From assembly GCA_016721605.1 (NCBI GenBank), contig JADKHS010000009.1, positions 1 to 64,000 on the forward strand: a stretch of 64,000 nt of DNA, given 5' to 3'. Source of the stretch: Nitrosomonadales bacterium. Its GTDB lineage: Bacteria > Pseudomonadota > Gammaproteobacteria > Burkholderiales > Gallionellaceae. The position numbers and the translations under genes were made by a program. The notes under the pieces were generated by a model. That model made no database searches, was not told the origin of the DNA, and saw nothing but the letters and a program-made list of their open reading frames with translations. Below, in pieces: positions 8,616 to 18,749 of this stretch; position 1 is the stretch's first letter; each line of letters begins with the position of its first letter.

Positions 8616-9842
8616 TTATCTGCTGATGTCATTGGCGAACCCGTTGCGCACCCGCTCCTGCCAGACATCCATCCAACCAGGCAAATCCGCAGCTGGCATG
8701 GGCCGGGAGACAAAAGCTCCTTGAGCGAGATCGCATCCCGTGCGTAGCAGTAGATCCCAATCGTCCCGGTCTTCGACTCCTTCGGCCACGACTTCCATGC
8801 CCAATTGTCTTGCCAGAGCCAGGCTGGCGTCGTACATCGCCCGTAATGTCTCAACGGCCCAGGCGCGGTGCACAAAGCCTTGGTCGATTTTAAGTTCATC
8901 GAAGGGAATGTCGCGTAACTGGGCCAAGGAAGAATGACCGGTGCCGAAGTCGTCGATTGAAAGGCGAAAGCGTTTCAGGCGCAGTCGGGTCAGGATTTCG
9001 AGCGGAGTCCGCGCGTCCCCCATTAGCTGGCTTTCCGTCACTTCCAGCACGATTTGTTGCGGCGGTACGTTTATCTTGGCGGTGAGTCCGGTAACAAAAT
9101 CCAGAAAATCCAGGGACGCCAAGCTGTCCATAGCCACGTTGACGGATACCCGCAACACCAGTCCTGCTTCCTGCCAGGCTTTGGCCTGGACCAGCGCGCT
9201 GGTAAGCACTACCCGGGTTAGGTCGTCGATCAAACCGTTTGCTTCAGCTACGCCGATGAACTGATCGGGTGGCACAATCCCGTGAACGGGATGATGCCAC
9301 CGTACCAAGGTCTCTACGCCCACCAGCTTGCCGGTGGCAACCGCCACCTTGGGTTGATAGTAATTGACAAGCTCGCCGTTGTTGATGGCAGCACGTACCT
9401 CGTCCGCGCCGTAAACTTTCTGCACCACCTGAGGGCTGTCCAGTGGGGAAGGCGCCCACTTTTCCAATAATGCGGACAGCACCTCCGGTTTGACCGGTTT
9501 CTGTATATGGCCAAGAACCGTGATTTTATGTGCCTTTACCAGTTTCTCAACTGTCTGCAGCATCCGTTCATCTTCACCGCTGATCAGAATGAGGCTACCG
9601 GTATAGTTTCGTTCAACCAGGTGGCGTACGAATTCGATTCCGTCCATTTCCGGCATATTGAGGTCCAGTAGAATCAGGTTCGGCCGCGTATCCACGCCAT
9701 CTACCTGATCCAGGGCTGCTTGCCCACTTTCACAGAGCGCAACCGAAGTGAATCCCTGGTTTGCCAGCATGCGGGCCAGCAACTTGAGCATGAATGGCTC
9801 GTCGTCGAGCATCAAAATTTTTACCATAAGTTTTTCAACCAT
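8616..9842 (-). CDS. Response regulator with EAL cyclic-di-GMP phosphodiesterase domain
   Basis: The protein joins a receiver domain (residues 7-125) to an EAL domain (about 150-395). Receiver residues are in place: DD at 13-14, phosphorylatable D60 in LILLDLNMPEMDG, and K in IQKP. EAL residues are also mostly present: ETL in place of EAL, N in RVSVNVAMDS, E in VLEVTESQ, DD in SIDDFGTGHSSL, K in LKIDQ and E in VVAEGVED. The last metal and catalytic residues look complete, so it may hydrolyse c-di-GMP when phosphorylated. ATG 9842 is chosen because GGGAG lies 8 bases upstream; the next gene upstream (41 bases away) is a hybrid kinase that is its likely partner. Confidence 0.93.
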   Translation of the reverse strand: MVEKLMVKILMLDDEPFMLKLLARMLANQGFTSVALCESGQAALDQVDGVDTRPNLILLDLNMPEMDGIEFVRHLVERNYTGSLILISGEDERMLQTVEKLVKAHKITVLGHIQKPVKPEVLSALLEKWAPSPLDSPQVVQKVYGADEVRAAINNGELVNYYQPKVAVATGKLVGVETLVRWHHPVHGIVPPDQFIGVAEANGLIDDLTRVVLTSALVQAKAWQEAGLVLRVSVNVAMDSLASLDFLDFVTGLTAKINVPPQQIVLEVTESQLMGDARTPLEILTRLRLKRFRLSIDDFGTGHSSLAQLRDIPFDELKIDQGFVHRAWAVETLRAMYDASLALARQLGMEVVAEGVEDRDDWDLLLRTGCDLAQGAFVSRPMPAADLPGWMDVWQERVRNGFANDISR

Positions 9843-9882
9843 CACTTTTTCTCCCTAATCTTTGCATGGCACAAAATTGTAT

Positions 9883-12800
9883 TTACAACGAACCAAGATA
9901 TTCATCCACGACGGCCATTTCTGCCTCAAAGCGAGGTAACAGCACCGCCAATGCTTCGGTGTCACCCACCTTCCCCGCCTGTTCCATTTCGGCACACAGC
10001 TCGCCCAGCGCCAGCGCACCAACCGAACGAGCCGATGATTTAAGCTTGTGGGCTGCGGCACTGACCGCCGCCGTCTGTCCCGCTTGATAGGCGGCGCGCA
10101 ATTCCGCCGCTATTTTGACCGAACTGGAACGAAAATCCTGCAGGAATTCACTGATTATCGCTGAGTCGTTCCCTACCAGCCCTTTGAGAACGCTCACATC
10201 CACCGGTTCTGCCGCCGTGGCGGGTGGGGCCGATGGGACGGACGGAACGGGTGTGGCCAAGCTGGCGGCGGCAGGCAGCCATTTCGCCAACGTAGCTTTC
10301 AAGTCCGCAAGTTGCACCGGTTTGCTCAAATAGTCTTCCATGCCAACAGCGCGGCAATGCTCTGCCTCGCCCTTGAGGGCATTGGCAGTCAGGGCGATGA
10401 TCGGGATGCGTCGCTTGTCAGCCTTGCTGGCTTCGTCGGCGCGGATAGCCGCAGTCAGTTGATAGCCATCCATTTCCGGCATGTGCAGGTCGGTGAGCAG
10501 CAACGCATAGTCACCGCTTTCCCAGCGTTTCAGCGCTTCGCGACCGTCGCCGGCGATATCTGCGGCATATCCGAGCAGTGCGAGCTGTTGCCGAATCACT
10601 TTCTGGTTGATTTCGTTGTCTTCGGCCACCAGTACCAACCTGCCCTGCTGCAGAGGCCATCGCGCGCGAGGGCGGGGTGACCATCATCTCGGTCTTATCT
10701 GAGAACAAAGACTCTTCTTTCTCATACGCCCGTCCTGCGGCGATGGCTACTGCCCGAAGGAAGGACTCAGGATGCATAATGTCGCCGTCCAAGGTGACAA
10801 GATCCACCGTTTCGACACGTCCCCGACGACGATGCCCGCGCCTGATGACGATAAAGCGGGGCTCGATACCGGGCTGTTGGTGCCCGTGCTCAACCACTAC
10901 AAAATGTGGATTCAGGTCAGATCGGGCGCGGAAGGCAGTACGCAATTCCTCGATCGGTGGCGCATCGTGTCCGGCGTCGATGATGAGTAACCACAGGCCA
11001 GACGAAAGTGTGTTGATCTGTTTGCGGGCTGCGGCCAGATCCGGCACCCGCTCAACAACCGCCCCACTTTTTCTCAGATAGACGGCCAGATCGTCGCCCA
11101 ATCCGTTGTCGTCGCCTAGCACCAGACAAGAAAGCCCGGTCAGGTCAACCGTCTTGCCGCCAACAGCGGGCCTGGTCGGCGGCAGCGCAAATGACAGGCG
11201 CAGCGTGAAGGTTGAACCCTTGCCCGGCGCGCTCTGCACCGCGATCTCCCCACCCATTAGTTCCACCAAATGGCGGGAGATGGCCAGCCCCAGGCCAGTA
11301 CCGCCAAATCGCCGGGTGGTGGAGGCATCGCCCTGGGTGAATGAGGTGAAGAGCCGGGACTGGGTTTCCTCATCCATGCCAATGCCGTTGTCGGTTATTT
11401 GAAACTCCACCGTCACCTGGTCTGGGTCATGCTTAGTCAGCAATGCGCGCACCGATACCCGGCCTGGTTGCTGCTGACTGCTGGAAAACTTGATGGCGTT
11501 GTTAGCGAGGTTGACCAGTACTTGACGCAGGCGCAGGGCATCACCCAGAACTTCTTCAGGAATCGCTGGATCGATGAACAGGGTGAGCTCCACTCCTTTC
11601 TTTGCGGCCAGGTGTTCCAACAAACCGCAAGCTTTCTCTACCACGTCCGCCACATTCGTGGACACGCGTTCGATTTCCAGTTTGCCAGCTTCTATCTTAG
11701 AGAAATCGAGTATGTCCTCGATGATGTCCAGCAGAACAAAAGCCGATTCCCGGATGAGATTGACCATCTCTACTTGGTAGCCACTGAGACTGGTTTGCCG
11801 CAGCACGTCGGCCATGCCGATCACACCATTCATGGGAGTGCGGATCTCGTGGCTCATGGTAGCGAGGAAAGCTGATTTGGCCTGGTTGGCCTGTTCCGCC
11901 TCAAATCGGGCATGCTCAAGGTCTTTCATGATGCGCACACGTTCACGGACGTCGCGCAGAATGCCGGTGAAGTAGCGTTTTCCCCCAACGAAATATTCGC
12001 TGACTGCAAGATATACCGCAATGCGTTCACCATTCTTGTGCAGCCCGTCGACTTCACGTCCAATACCGATAATGTGGGCCTGCCCGGTTTGGTAATACCT
12101 CTCCATGTAACCGTCGTGGCCACTACGGTGAGGTTCTGGCATAAGAATAGAAATGTTTTGTCCGATCACTTCATCGCGGGTATAACCGAAGAGGTTTTCC
12201 ACGACCGGGTTAGCGGAACGGACGATGCCCTTTTCGTCGATGGTAATGACACAATCCACCATATGCTCGACCACGGAGCGGGTCTCTTCTTCCTTGATCG
12301 CCATGGCTACATTGGCCTGCTCCAGATCGGCGGTGCGCTGCGCTACTTGATCTTCCAATTCCACGGATACACGCCGTAAGCGTGTAACTACCAATGCGAG
12401 CGCCCCTAATCCCAGCGCCAGCAGCGTGCCAAAGAGAATAAAGATGTCGCGCAGATCGGCGCGACTTTGCGCTACTAAACCATCCAGTGGCCGAACAATT
12501 TCCAACACACCGCGCACGTCACCTACTTTCCAGTCATGTTTAGGGCTGTCCGGGCGTGCATTGTGGCAGCCTACGCATTCCGCGCGCATTACATCCGCCG
12601 TGGCATAACGCAGCGACGCACGTCCCTGCAAGTCTTCAAAACGATAGTAGGGCTGTTGCGGATTTGCCTGCAATGCCACCAAAGCTTGCTCCTCAAAATC
12701 ATCTTGCGCACCGCTATCCTTGCGCCAAGGAAAGGGATTATTGCTGTACAAACGCACCATCATGCCAGAACCGCGCAAGCTGATCCTTCTGCCCAGTTCC

Positions 12801-13144
12801 ATACTGAAAGTGGCAGGTAACGGAATAGCCCCCGGCTTTTGCAGGTAATCGTGTGTCACTTCAACGTTGTGGCCGCTCACGCGGTTCACAACTTCAGAAG
12901 TGTATAAGTTGCGCAGTTCTATTAAAGACTCTGCATGCAGAGTAATGCCCTGAAGTGCGGCGGATTGCACCAGCGTGGTAGTGGCGTGGGATAAATACCA
13001 CAAGGCAAGCAGCGCACCACTACAAAAGATAAGGCTTAACACCAGAATAGTGTGCTTATAGAGCGGAAGCAGGAACGCTGCCCAAAGCCTTTTCAATTGT
13101 TGACGCAAGCCGGATGAAGTTACTGATGAATTTGGTTTTCTCAC
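9883..13144 (-). CDS. Hybrid histidine kinase: heme-type periplasmic sensor, FixL-like PAS, HisKA-HATPase, two receivers, HPt (frameshift)
   Basis: Two frames (10511-13144 and 9883-10638) form one gene broken near 10660-10675 in a CG/C-rich stretch. Order: TM1 (29-51); a periplasmic DUF3365/Tll0287-like domain with a CxxCH heme site (C190-H194); TM2 (232-253); a PAS domain like FixL (285-400) with H342 and R362 at the positions of the FixL heme His and Arg, followed by HIIGIGR-type signature; HisKA with H431 (MSHEIRTPMNG); HATPase with DNGIGMD and GGTGLGLAISR; a degenerate receiver; a second receiver (LVAEDNEINQKV, LLLTDLHMPEMDG); and an HPt domain (AAHKLKSSARSVG). It starts at GTG 13144. Domain calls are firm; heme binding at either site is inference. 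Confidence 0.88.
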
Positions 13145-13729
13145 GAAGGTATCCTGAATTTTATGTAATCGGAATATGTTAATGCTACGACACCTGCCCC
13201 CCGAACTGAAAGTAAAGCAGCGATCAAGTGCAGCTTTCTAGTCCCTAATAGACATCGTCCATTTTCTACTGGTGTTTTATAGTGCCGGTCAACAGAATTT
13301 CATAATGCCTCATCAGATGGAAACAAGCCACAATCCCTGGAAATCTTTCCCATAATGATATTCACCGGTTCAATCACACTGGCGGTACTGCACCTGCCTG
13401 ATTTCTTCTGATAATCAATGAAATACATAATGCGCGTCCAGTTGCGCCCCCGCTTCGCGCTATTATTTACTCAAGCTTCGGGGTGAAATCGGGCATGGAA
13501 GCGTAGGGACAGTCCGCACAACAGCATCTCAGATTTAGATATCTCCTGGAAAACTAGATCAAAGAGTAACATCAGGAAAAACTGGTAGCATGAACCCCAC
13601 CCTGTGGCAGACGAAAACCGAGGGAAACTCAATACCTTAAAACGAAGAGCATGAAACTCCATTCATGCGTGAAAAATGCATGATATCGCTTAATTTTTAC
13701 TATAGGCATTTGCAACAAGGAGAAATAAA
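13145..13729. other. Intergenic region without recognised genes
   Basis: This 585-bp gap separates the start of the hybrid kinase gene (minus) from a lipoprotein gene (plus), so it should hold two divergent promoters. The only sizeable frame (13471-13662, minus) has no ribosome site and no recognisable content. I found no IS ends, RNA gene or clear terminator. Confidence 0.5.
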
Positions 13730-14268
13730 TTGAAAGTTTTAATAACTACCATGCTTACTATAGGTGTTTTCATGCTTGCCGGATGTGCTGAGCCGGAGCC
13801 AAGAGTTGCGCCAAGGCCAAAAGTCAATTGGAATGACGTTCAATCCATTGCAAGTGCAATCAGTGTGCAACGCGACGATTTAAAAAAAACGACAAACTTC
13901 AAGGGGCCAAATAGTAGCAAAGGTATTCTGGACACCGTTTTGTTACGTGCGTGGAAATCGGATGAGGATGGAGGGTTCAGTTATCAGATTTACGTTATAG
14001 ATTACTACCGTGGCGATTGGCGTTTTTACGATACTGCGTCTGATTCAAAAGGCAATAATCTTGTCATTAAACTTAACTCACGGGATGTCAGTTCTTGTGA
14101 TTACTTCACCTGCGCCCACCAAGAACATATTGGAATCAATGTGTCGCGGGAGTATTTGGAAAAAACCAGGAAAACGGTATTGTTTTTAAGTTAAGCGGCA
14201 AAGGGGGTGAAGAGACCTTTATCATTCCTTCAACTTATATTAAAGCCTTCTTGTCTGTCGCCAAATAA
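13730..14268 (+). pseudogene. Lipoprotein of unknown function, C-terminal frameshift
   Basis: TTG at 13730 is chosen because AAGGAG lies 7 bases upstream and it gives a proper lipoprotein signal: MKVLITTMLTIGVFMLAGC with the lipobox LAGC. The mature part contains NWNDVQSIASAISVQRDD, AWKSDEDGGFSYQIYVIDYY and CDYFTCAHQEHIGINVSREY. The frame closes early at 14194, but after a T5 run at 14183-14187 another frame continues KLSGKGGEETFIIPSTYIKA to a stop at 14268, which reads as the natural C-terminus. One added T restores about 179 residues. I do not recognise the family; membrane anchoring follows from the lipobox. Confidence 0.65.
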
Positions 14269-14356
14269 TCTCACCCGTTATGCTTGGTGTTCGAAATATT
14301 TGGCAATTAAAACGATGACGAATGTAATTTATGTCCGTAGTGCCTCGCATCCATAC

Positions 14357-15052
14357 TCAAGGAATTTCCGCGTCATTCATACGTTTTAGAATAATTTCCG
14401 TCTTTCTTAACATACCTCGCGCTTCACGATGTTGGTCGTAGTAGCGCGGATTAGGAACCATAGCGGCAAGTTTGGCCGCTTGTGCCGCAGAAAGTTGGGC
14501 TGCGTTAACACGGTAATAATACCGGGCAGCGGCCTCTGCACCGAACACGCCATTGCCCCATTCTATGACGTTCAAATAAATCTCAAAAATACGTTGCTTG
14601 GTCATCATCTGTTCCAGCATTATGGTGATAAGCACTTCCTCTGCCTTGCGCCATGGTGTGCGTTTGGTGGATAAAAATAAATTTTTTGCCAACTGCTGGC
14701 TGATGGTAGAACCGCCCGCTACGATCTTGCCCTTTTTCATGTTTTTTTCATAAGCCTTCTGGATCCCGTCCCAGTCGAAGCCTTCGTGGTCAACGAATTT
14801 TGCGTCCTCAGAGGCAATCATGGCGCGTTTGAGATTGTTGGATATCTTTGCATAGGGTACCCACTGATGCCTTAACTCAGCATCCGGGTGCTTGTTTTGC
14901 ATCATTAGCAATCGTTGATCCATGAAGGCGCTAGTGGCGGGATTGTGTTGTACCCACCATGCGATATGCGCAAAAATCCACAGTTGATAGAGCAATAGAA
15001 GAAGTAGCAGCGCTCCAACTATGCGCCATGTCCAGGACCATAGTTTTTTCAT
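14357..15052 (-). CDS. mtgA: Monofunctional peptidoglycan glycosyltransferase MtgA
   Basis: MtgA polymerises glycan strands from lipid II at the outer face of the inner membrane. The 231-residue protein has one N-terminal membrane anchor (residues 9-30) and the GT51 signatures: SEDAKFVDHEGFDWDGIQKA with catalytic Glu, GGSTISQQLAKNLFLS, and LEQMMTKQRIFEIYLN followed by EWGNGVFGAEAAARYYY. Length is usual. It lies 19 bases after aroE on the same strand, a pairing common in betaproteobacteria. Confidence 0.96.
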   Translation of the reverse strand: MKKLWSWTWRIVGALLLLLLLYQLWIFAHIAWWVQHNPATSAFMDQRLLMMQNKHPDAELRHQWVPYAKISNNLKRAMIASEDAKFVDHEGFDWDGIQKAYEKNMKKGKIVAGGSTISQQLAKNLFLSTKRTPWRKAEEVLITIMLEQMMTKQRIFEIYLNVIEWGNGVFGAEAAARYYYRVNAAQLSAAQAAKLAAMVPNPRYYDQHREARGMLRKTEIILKRMNDAEIP

Positions 15053-15071
15053 GGTGTGCCCTCCCGTTTGC

Positions 15072-15950
15072 TCAAATCAGACGCAGTTTGGCGATGACGG
15101 GGGCGGTATCAGGGCGTACGTTGCGCCACAGAAAGAATGACTCGGCAGCTTGCTCAACCAGCATGCCGAGTCCATCCGCAAGCCGCGCTGCGCCTTGCTC
15201 TTTGGCGAAGAGCAGGAAAGGAGTTTCCTTTCCGTACATCATGTCGTAGGCCAGCGCATCAGGTGCAAAAATTCCCCCGCGTTTTGCGTTTTCACCAATA
15301 GTAAAAGAGGTGTTATGGGAAGAAGGTGGGAGTGCAATTTCGCCTCGTGGCAACGGCGGGAGTGAGTCTGCCAAGCTGCTGGAAGTCGCATTAATCACGC
15401 AATCAAATTGCGAACCTGCGAGTCCAGTATAGCTGCTGCCCTGGATGGGGCCGTGCGCGGCAAATACAGCCGCCAATTTGTGTGCCTTGTCTTCAGTGCG
15501 ATTTGCCACTGTGATGGTTGCACCTGCATTGAGTAGTGGTAGCGCCACGCCATACGCCGCACCGCCTGCCCCCATTAGCAATACGCGCTTGCCTTGCAAT
15601 ATGAAATTAAGATTACGTTCGATATCGGCGACCAACCCTGCGCCGTCGGTGTTATCGCCAATTATCTCTGTGCCATCGAACTTTAGCGTGTTCACGGCCT
15701 GAGCCGCTTGTGCGCGGACGGTGAGTTGAGTGGCAAGCTGGAACGCTTCAAACTTGAACGGTACGGTCACGTTCATGCCACGGCATCCCCCATCACGGAA
15801 AGCCAGCACGGTATCGCGGAAGCCATCCAGCGGTGCGAGGACGGCCTCATAGCTTAAATCCTGTCCAGTCTGGTATGCGAATTGGGTGTGAATTAGCGGG
15901 GATTTACTGTGTGAAATTGGGTTGCCGATTACGGCGTAACGGTCAGTCAT
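15072..15950 (-). CDS. aroE: Shikimate dehydrogenase
   Basis: AroE reduces 3-dehydroshikimate to shikimate with NADPH in aromatic amino acid synthesis. The 292-residue protein shows NPISHSKSPLIHTQFAYQTG (substrate-binding SKSP), NVTVPFKFEAF with the catalytic Lys, DNTDGAGLVADIE with catalytic Asp, the NADP-binding loop LLMGAGGAAYGVALPLLNAG and TVANRTEDKA, and the end GLGMLVEQAAESFFLWR. All expected motifs are present. It leads the aroE-mtgA pair. Confidence 0.97.
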   Translation of the reverse strand: MTDRYAVIGNPISHSKSPLIHTQFAYQTGQDLSYEAVLAPLDGFRDTVLAFRDGGCRGMNVTVPFKFEAFQLATQLTVRAQAAQAVNTLKFDGTEIIGDNTDGAGLVADIERNLNFILQGKRVLLMGAGGAAYGVALPLLNAGATITVANRTEDKAHKLAAVFAAHGPIQGSSYTGLAGSQFDCVINATSSSLADSLPPLPRGEIALPPSSHNTSFTIGENAKRGGIFAPDALAYDMMYGKETPFLLFAKEQGAARLADGLGMLVEQAAESFFLWRNVRPDTAPVIAKLRLI

Positions 15951-16101
15951 AGTGCTGCAATTATAACGTTATTCAGTGCGTTTTATGAGTTCTCCTGTTG
16001 CCAATCCGCTCCATACAACCGCTCACACAAAACTATTTACTCCTCAAAATACGTTTTTCGCGTACACGTCATTTAATATTTGGAGGCGTCCACGGATACG
16101 T

Positions 16102-17172
16102 CTATTCACGCCGATTCATCGCGCCAAGCGCAGATTGCGCATTAGAATCTCCCTGCGCAGCGGCTTTTTGCCACCATTCGAATGCCTTGACATCATCTTT
16201 TGGTATTCCTTCACCAATTTGATACATCGAGCCAAGTATGAATTGCGCTTCTGGATCTCCCTGTGCAGCGGCCTTTTGATACCAATCCGCAGCTTTAGTT
16301 GCATTTTTGGCCGAGCCTTCGCCATTGCGATACATATGACCGAGGAGAGTTTGCGCAATAGGATATCCTTGCTCAGCAGATTTCTGATACCACTCTACGG
16401 CTTTAACAGCATCCTTGGCAACGCCTTCGCCATTGCGATACATTCCGCCAAGGATAAATTGCGCACCCGCATCTCCCTGCGCAGCAGCTTTTGTCATACC
16501 ACTCAATTGCCTTAGCAACGTCCTTGGGTACGCCTAATAACCCTTTGCGATACATCATACCAAGTGCATATTGCGCACTAGGATCTCCCTGTACAGCGGC
16601 TTTTTGATACCACGCTACGGCTTTAGTAGCATCCTTGGCAACGCCTTCGCCATTGCGATACATCCAGCCAAGATTAAGTTGCGCACCTGCGTCTCCCTGT
16701 ACAGCAGCCTTCTCATACCACTCTATGGCCTTATTAGTATCCTTGTCTACACCCTCGCCATTGCGATACATATTACCAAGCATGGTTTGTGCAACGGCAT
16801 GGCCTTGAGCAGCAGATTTCTGAAACCACTCTCTGGCTTTAGCATAGTCTTGGGCGACACTATCGCCATTACGATACTTTATACCCAGTGCATATTCAGC
16901 ATTACTATCCCCTTGGGCCGCTTCTTTTTGATATGACTCAATAGTTTTTGCAGGTTTACGTACATCTAAATCTTGATCATTTATATTCTTGATATCCAAT
17001 TGCTTTTTTGGTACTGTCTGTTTCAATCTCCTTCTGCATTGGCGTCAATATGTTTTCTGGTGGCAATTCTTTTGATACCAGGAACTTTCTTAACTACCGT
17101 CTTTTCAGTAGTAGAGCAAGCAGCAAAAATGGTGACAAACAAGAATAAAATTGTCCGGTGTACGAAGTTCAT
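16102..17172 (-). pseudogene. Sel1-repeat (SLR) lipoprotein, three frameshifts
   Basis: About eight 36-residue Sel1 repeats of the form AAAQGDxxAQxxLGxMYRNGEG-KDxxKAxEWYQK run through two open frames (16403-17026 and 16102-16518), joined at an indel near 16490. Upstream, ATG 17172 encodes MNFVHRTILFLFVTIFAACS, a lipoprotein signal with lipobox FAAC, followed by KELPPENILTPMQKEIETDS in another frame. Indels in A-runs near 17075 and 17012 explain both breaks. Read through, it is a secreted lipoprotein of about 355 residues. Sel1 repeats form helical solenoids that bind proteins; many act in envelope or host interaction, but no role can be assigned here. It lies between aroE and the tonB operon. 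Confidence 0.8.
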
Positions 17173-17226
17173 TGTAAGCTTTCCAGAGTAGGCGATTCGA
17201 AATTATCAGGTAATTTTACTTTATCT

Positions 17227-17243
17227 GATTGCGAATGATAATA
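17227..17243 (-). promoter_or_regulatory. Possible Fur-like site upstream of the Sel1 lipoprotein gene
   Basis: GATTGCGAATGATAATA, 55-71 bases before ATG 17172, resembles half of a Fur box (GATAATGATAATCATTATC) with the other half degenerate. It is suggestive mainly because a better Fur-like site lies near the tonB operon (20983-21006). Confidence 0.3.
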
Positions 17244-17299
17244 AACAACTTAATTCTTTATCCAGTAGCAGCATCAGGTAATAGGTGATTTATTGATTT

Positions 17300-17540
17300 G
17301 CCCATCAAATAGCTTCGAACAGCATATTTTCCATGTGGGTCTTGAAAGTAAGAAGCGACGCATCTTGGATTGCTCTCCACTATCGTAATGGCCATGTGAA
17401 ATAATCATCCTTCCAGCAAGGTTACTCATTTCCGAAACTTGAGCTATCGGCGCTGGCTCCACCACGATGTAATCGAATGATTTGCCGACGATGTTCATGC
17501 AGTGCTTCGTCTTTCAGGGTTCTTGCGTCTATTTTTTTCA
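17300..17540 (-). pseudogene. Possible IS630-type transposase N-terminal fragment
   Basis: On the minus strand an ATG at 17540 starts MKKIDARTLKDEALHEHRRQ IIRL, like the N-terminal DNA-binding region of IS630-family transposases, and after an indel the text continues EPAPIAQVSEMSNLAG, where relatives have a second helix-turn-helix. The reading frame then loses resemblance. It lies directly after exbD. The assignment is from memory of the family and is tentative. Confidence 0.4.
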
Positions 17541-17672
17541 TGCAACTATGGCAACATCCCCAAAAATTAAAACTATTTAATGGCTTAATGGCCGGGTTTG
17601 TCGTATTGAACAGTAATCCAACCTCCGTAAAAAGCAGTGGCTTGTTCATCAATAAGTAGATCCATGTTCTCG

Positions 17673-18086
17673 TTACTGACGAACTGTTACAAAAGACAGG
17701 TTGGTTACCCCGGCATGTTGTGCAATTGCCATAAATTCCGCCACACGGCCATAAGGGACAGTTTTGTCTGCCTCAATTTTCATGAAAAACAGCGGATCCA
17801 GTGCTCGCTGTTTTTAAAACATCTGCCAGTTGTGTGTCGCTCATCGAAATATTGTCCAGTTGTATATTCCCTTTCGCATCCACAATCAGATGTGCTGGGA
17901 GTAGTTTTGTCTGGTCGGAGGCTGCTGCGACTTCTTTAGTTTTAGGCACATTGACTTTAGCGACTGCGGCGTAAGCAGTGGCGCAGTAACGATAAATACC
18001 ACCAGTAGAACCAGCATCACGTCTACCAGCGGCGTTACGTTGATTTCGCTCATCATTCCCTGTTGCGAAGAATTGCTTATTGCCAT
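17673..18086 (-). CDS. exbD: ExbD/TolR biopolymer transport protein (frameshifted)
   Basis: ExbD works with ExbB to couple the proton gradient to TonB. ATG 18086 gives SQQGMMSEINVTPLVDVMLV followed by the single TM segment with the essential Asp (PLVDVML). After an indel near 17975 the periplasmic part continues VNVPKTKEVAAASDQTKLLP, AHLIVDAKGNIQLDNISMSD, and after another near 17808 ends with MKIEADKTVPYGRVAEFMAI and LSFVTVRQ, a typical ExbD end. The reconstructed 137-residue length is normal. It is the last gene of tonB-exbB-exbD, 7 bases after exbB. Both indels could be sequencing errors. Confidence 0.88.
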
Positions 18087-18093
18087 GATGACC

Positions 18094-18749
18094 TCACAGT
18101 TTGAAATTATGTTTAAGTGCTAGTCGCACAAAGTCGTGCGCGAAATTTTCCAGCTCTGTTACTTGCACGCGCAGCCGGCGCAAAAAATAGTTGTAAGCTA
18201 ACACTGCGGGCAGCGCGGTGGCGATACCGATGGCAGTCGCAATCAGCGCTTCGCCTATCGGTCCGGCAACTATATCCAGACTGGCCGAACCGCTTGTGCC
18301 TATGTCCTGCAAGGCGTGCATAATGCCCCACACCGTGCCGAACAAACCGACGAACGGCGAGGTCGAGCCTATGGTAGCGAGTTCGGCCAGGCCGCGTTCG
18401 TGATAGCGTTGCATATTTTCCACCTGCTGGCGCAGCATGCGTTCCAGCACGTCCTGCGGCGCACCTATATGTTTCAAGTCTTGCTGTTTCGGCACTTAAA
18501 TTTTCACTTCGCAAAACCTGCTTGTGCCAACCGCGCCAAGTCCCCCGGGCCTTGCTGTGCCACCTCAGCCGCAGCGTGCCAGTCGCGTGCTGCCCAGAAG
18601 ACATCACTGAAGGCACGATTGGATTTATCGTTCTTGATCTGCCGCCACAGCTTGAGCAAAGCAATTGACCAAGTAGCTACGGACAGAAAAATAAGGAGTA
18701 GCAGTGTGGCAGCTACAACAGGCGAACCAACAGAAAATAGATTGTTCAT
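18094..18749 (-). CDS. exbB: ExbB/TolQ proton-channel protein (frameshifted)
   Basis: ExbB forms the pentameric inner-membrane proton channel that powers TonB. The N-terminal frame (18504-18749) has the first TM (VVAATLLLLIFLSVATWSIA) and ends prematurely; the second frame (18094-18495) holds IGSTSPFVGLFGTVWGIMHA (TM2) and GEALIATAIGIATALPAVLA (TM3), the MotA/TolQ/ExbB signature. One indel near 18497-18505 joins them into about 218 residues. Its ATG overlaps the tonB stop as ATGA (18746-18749), showing translational coupling. Confidence 0.9.

Noticed and set aside
14207..14389. Separate small gene after the lipoprotein
   Set aside because: The first part is explained as the frameshifted C-terminus of the lipoprotein (stop at 14268); the rest overlaps the mtgA end.
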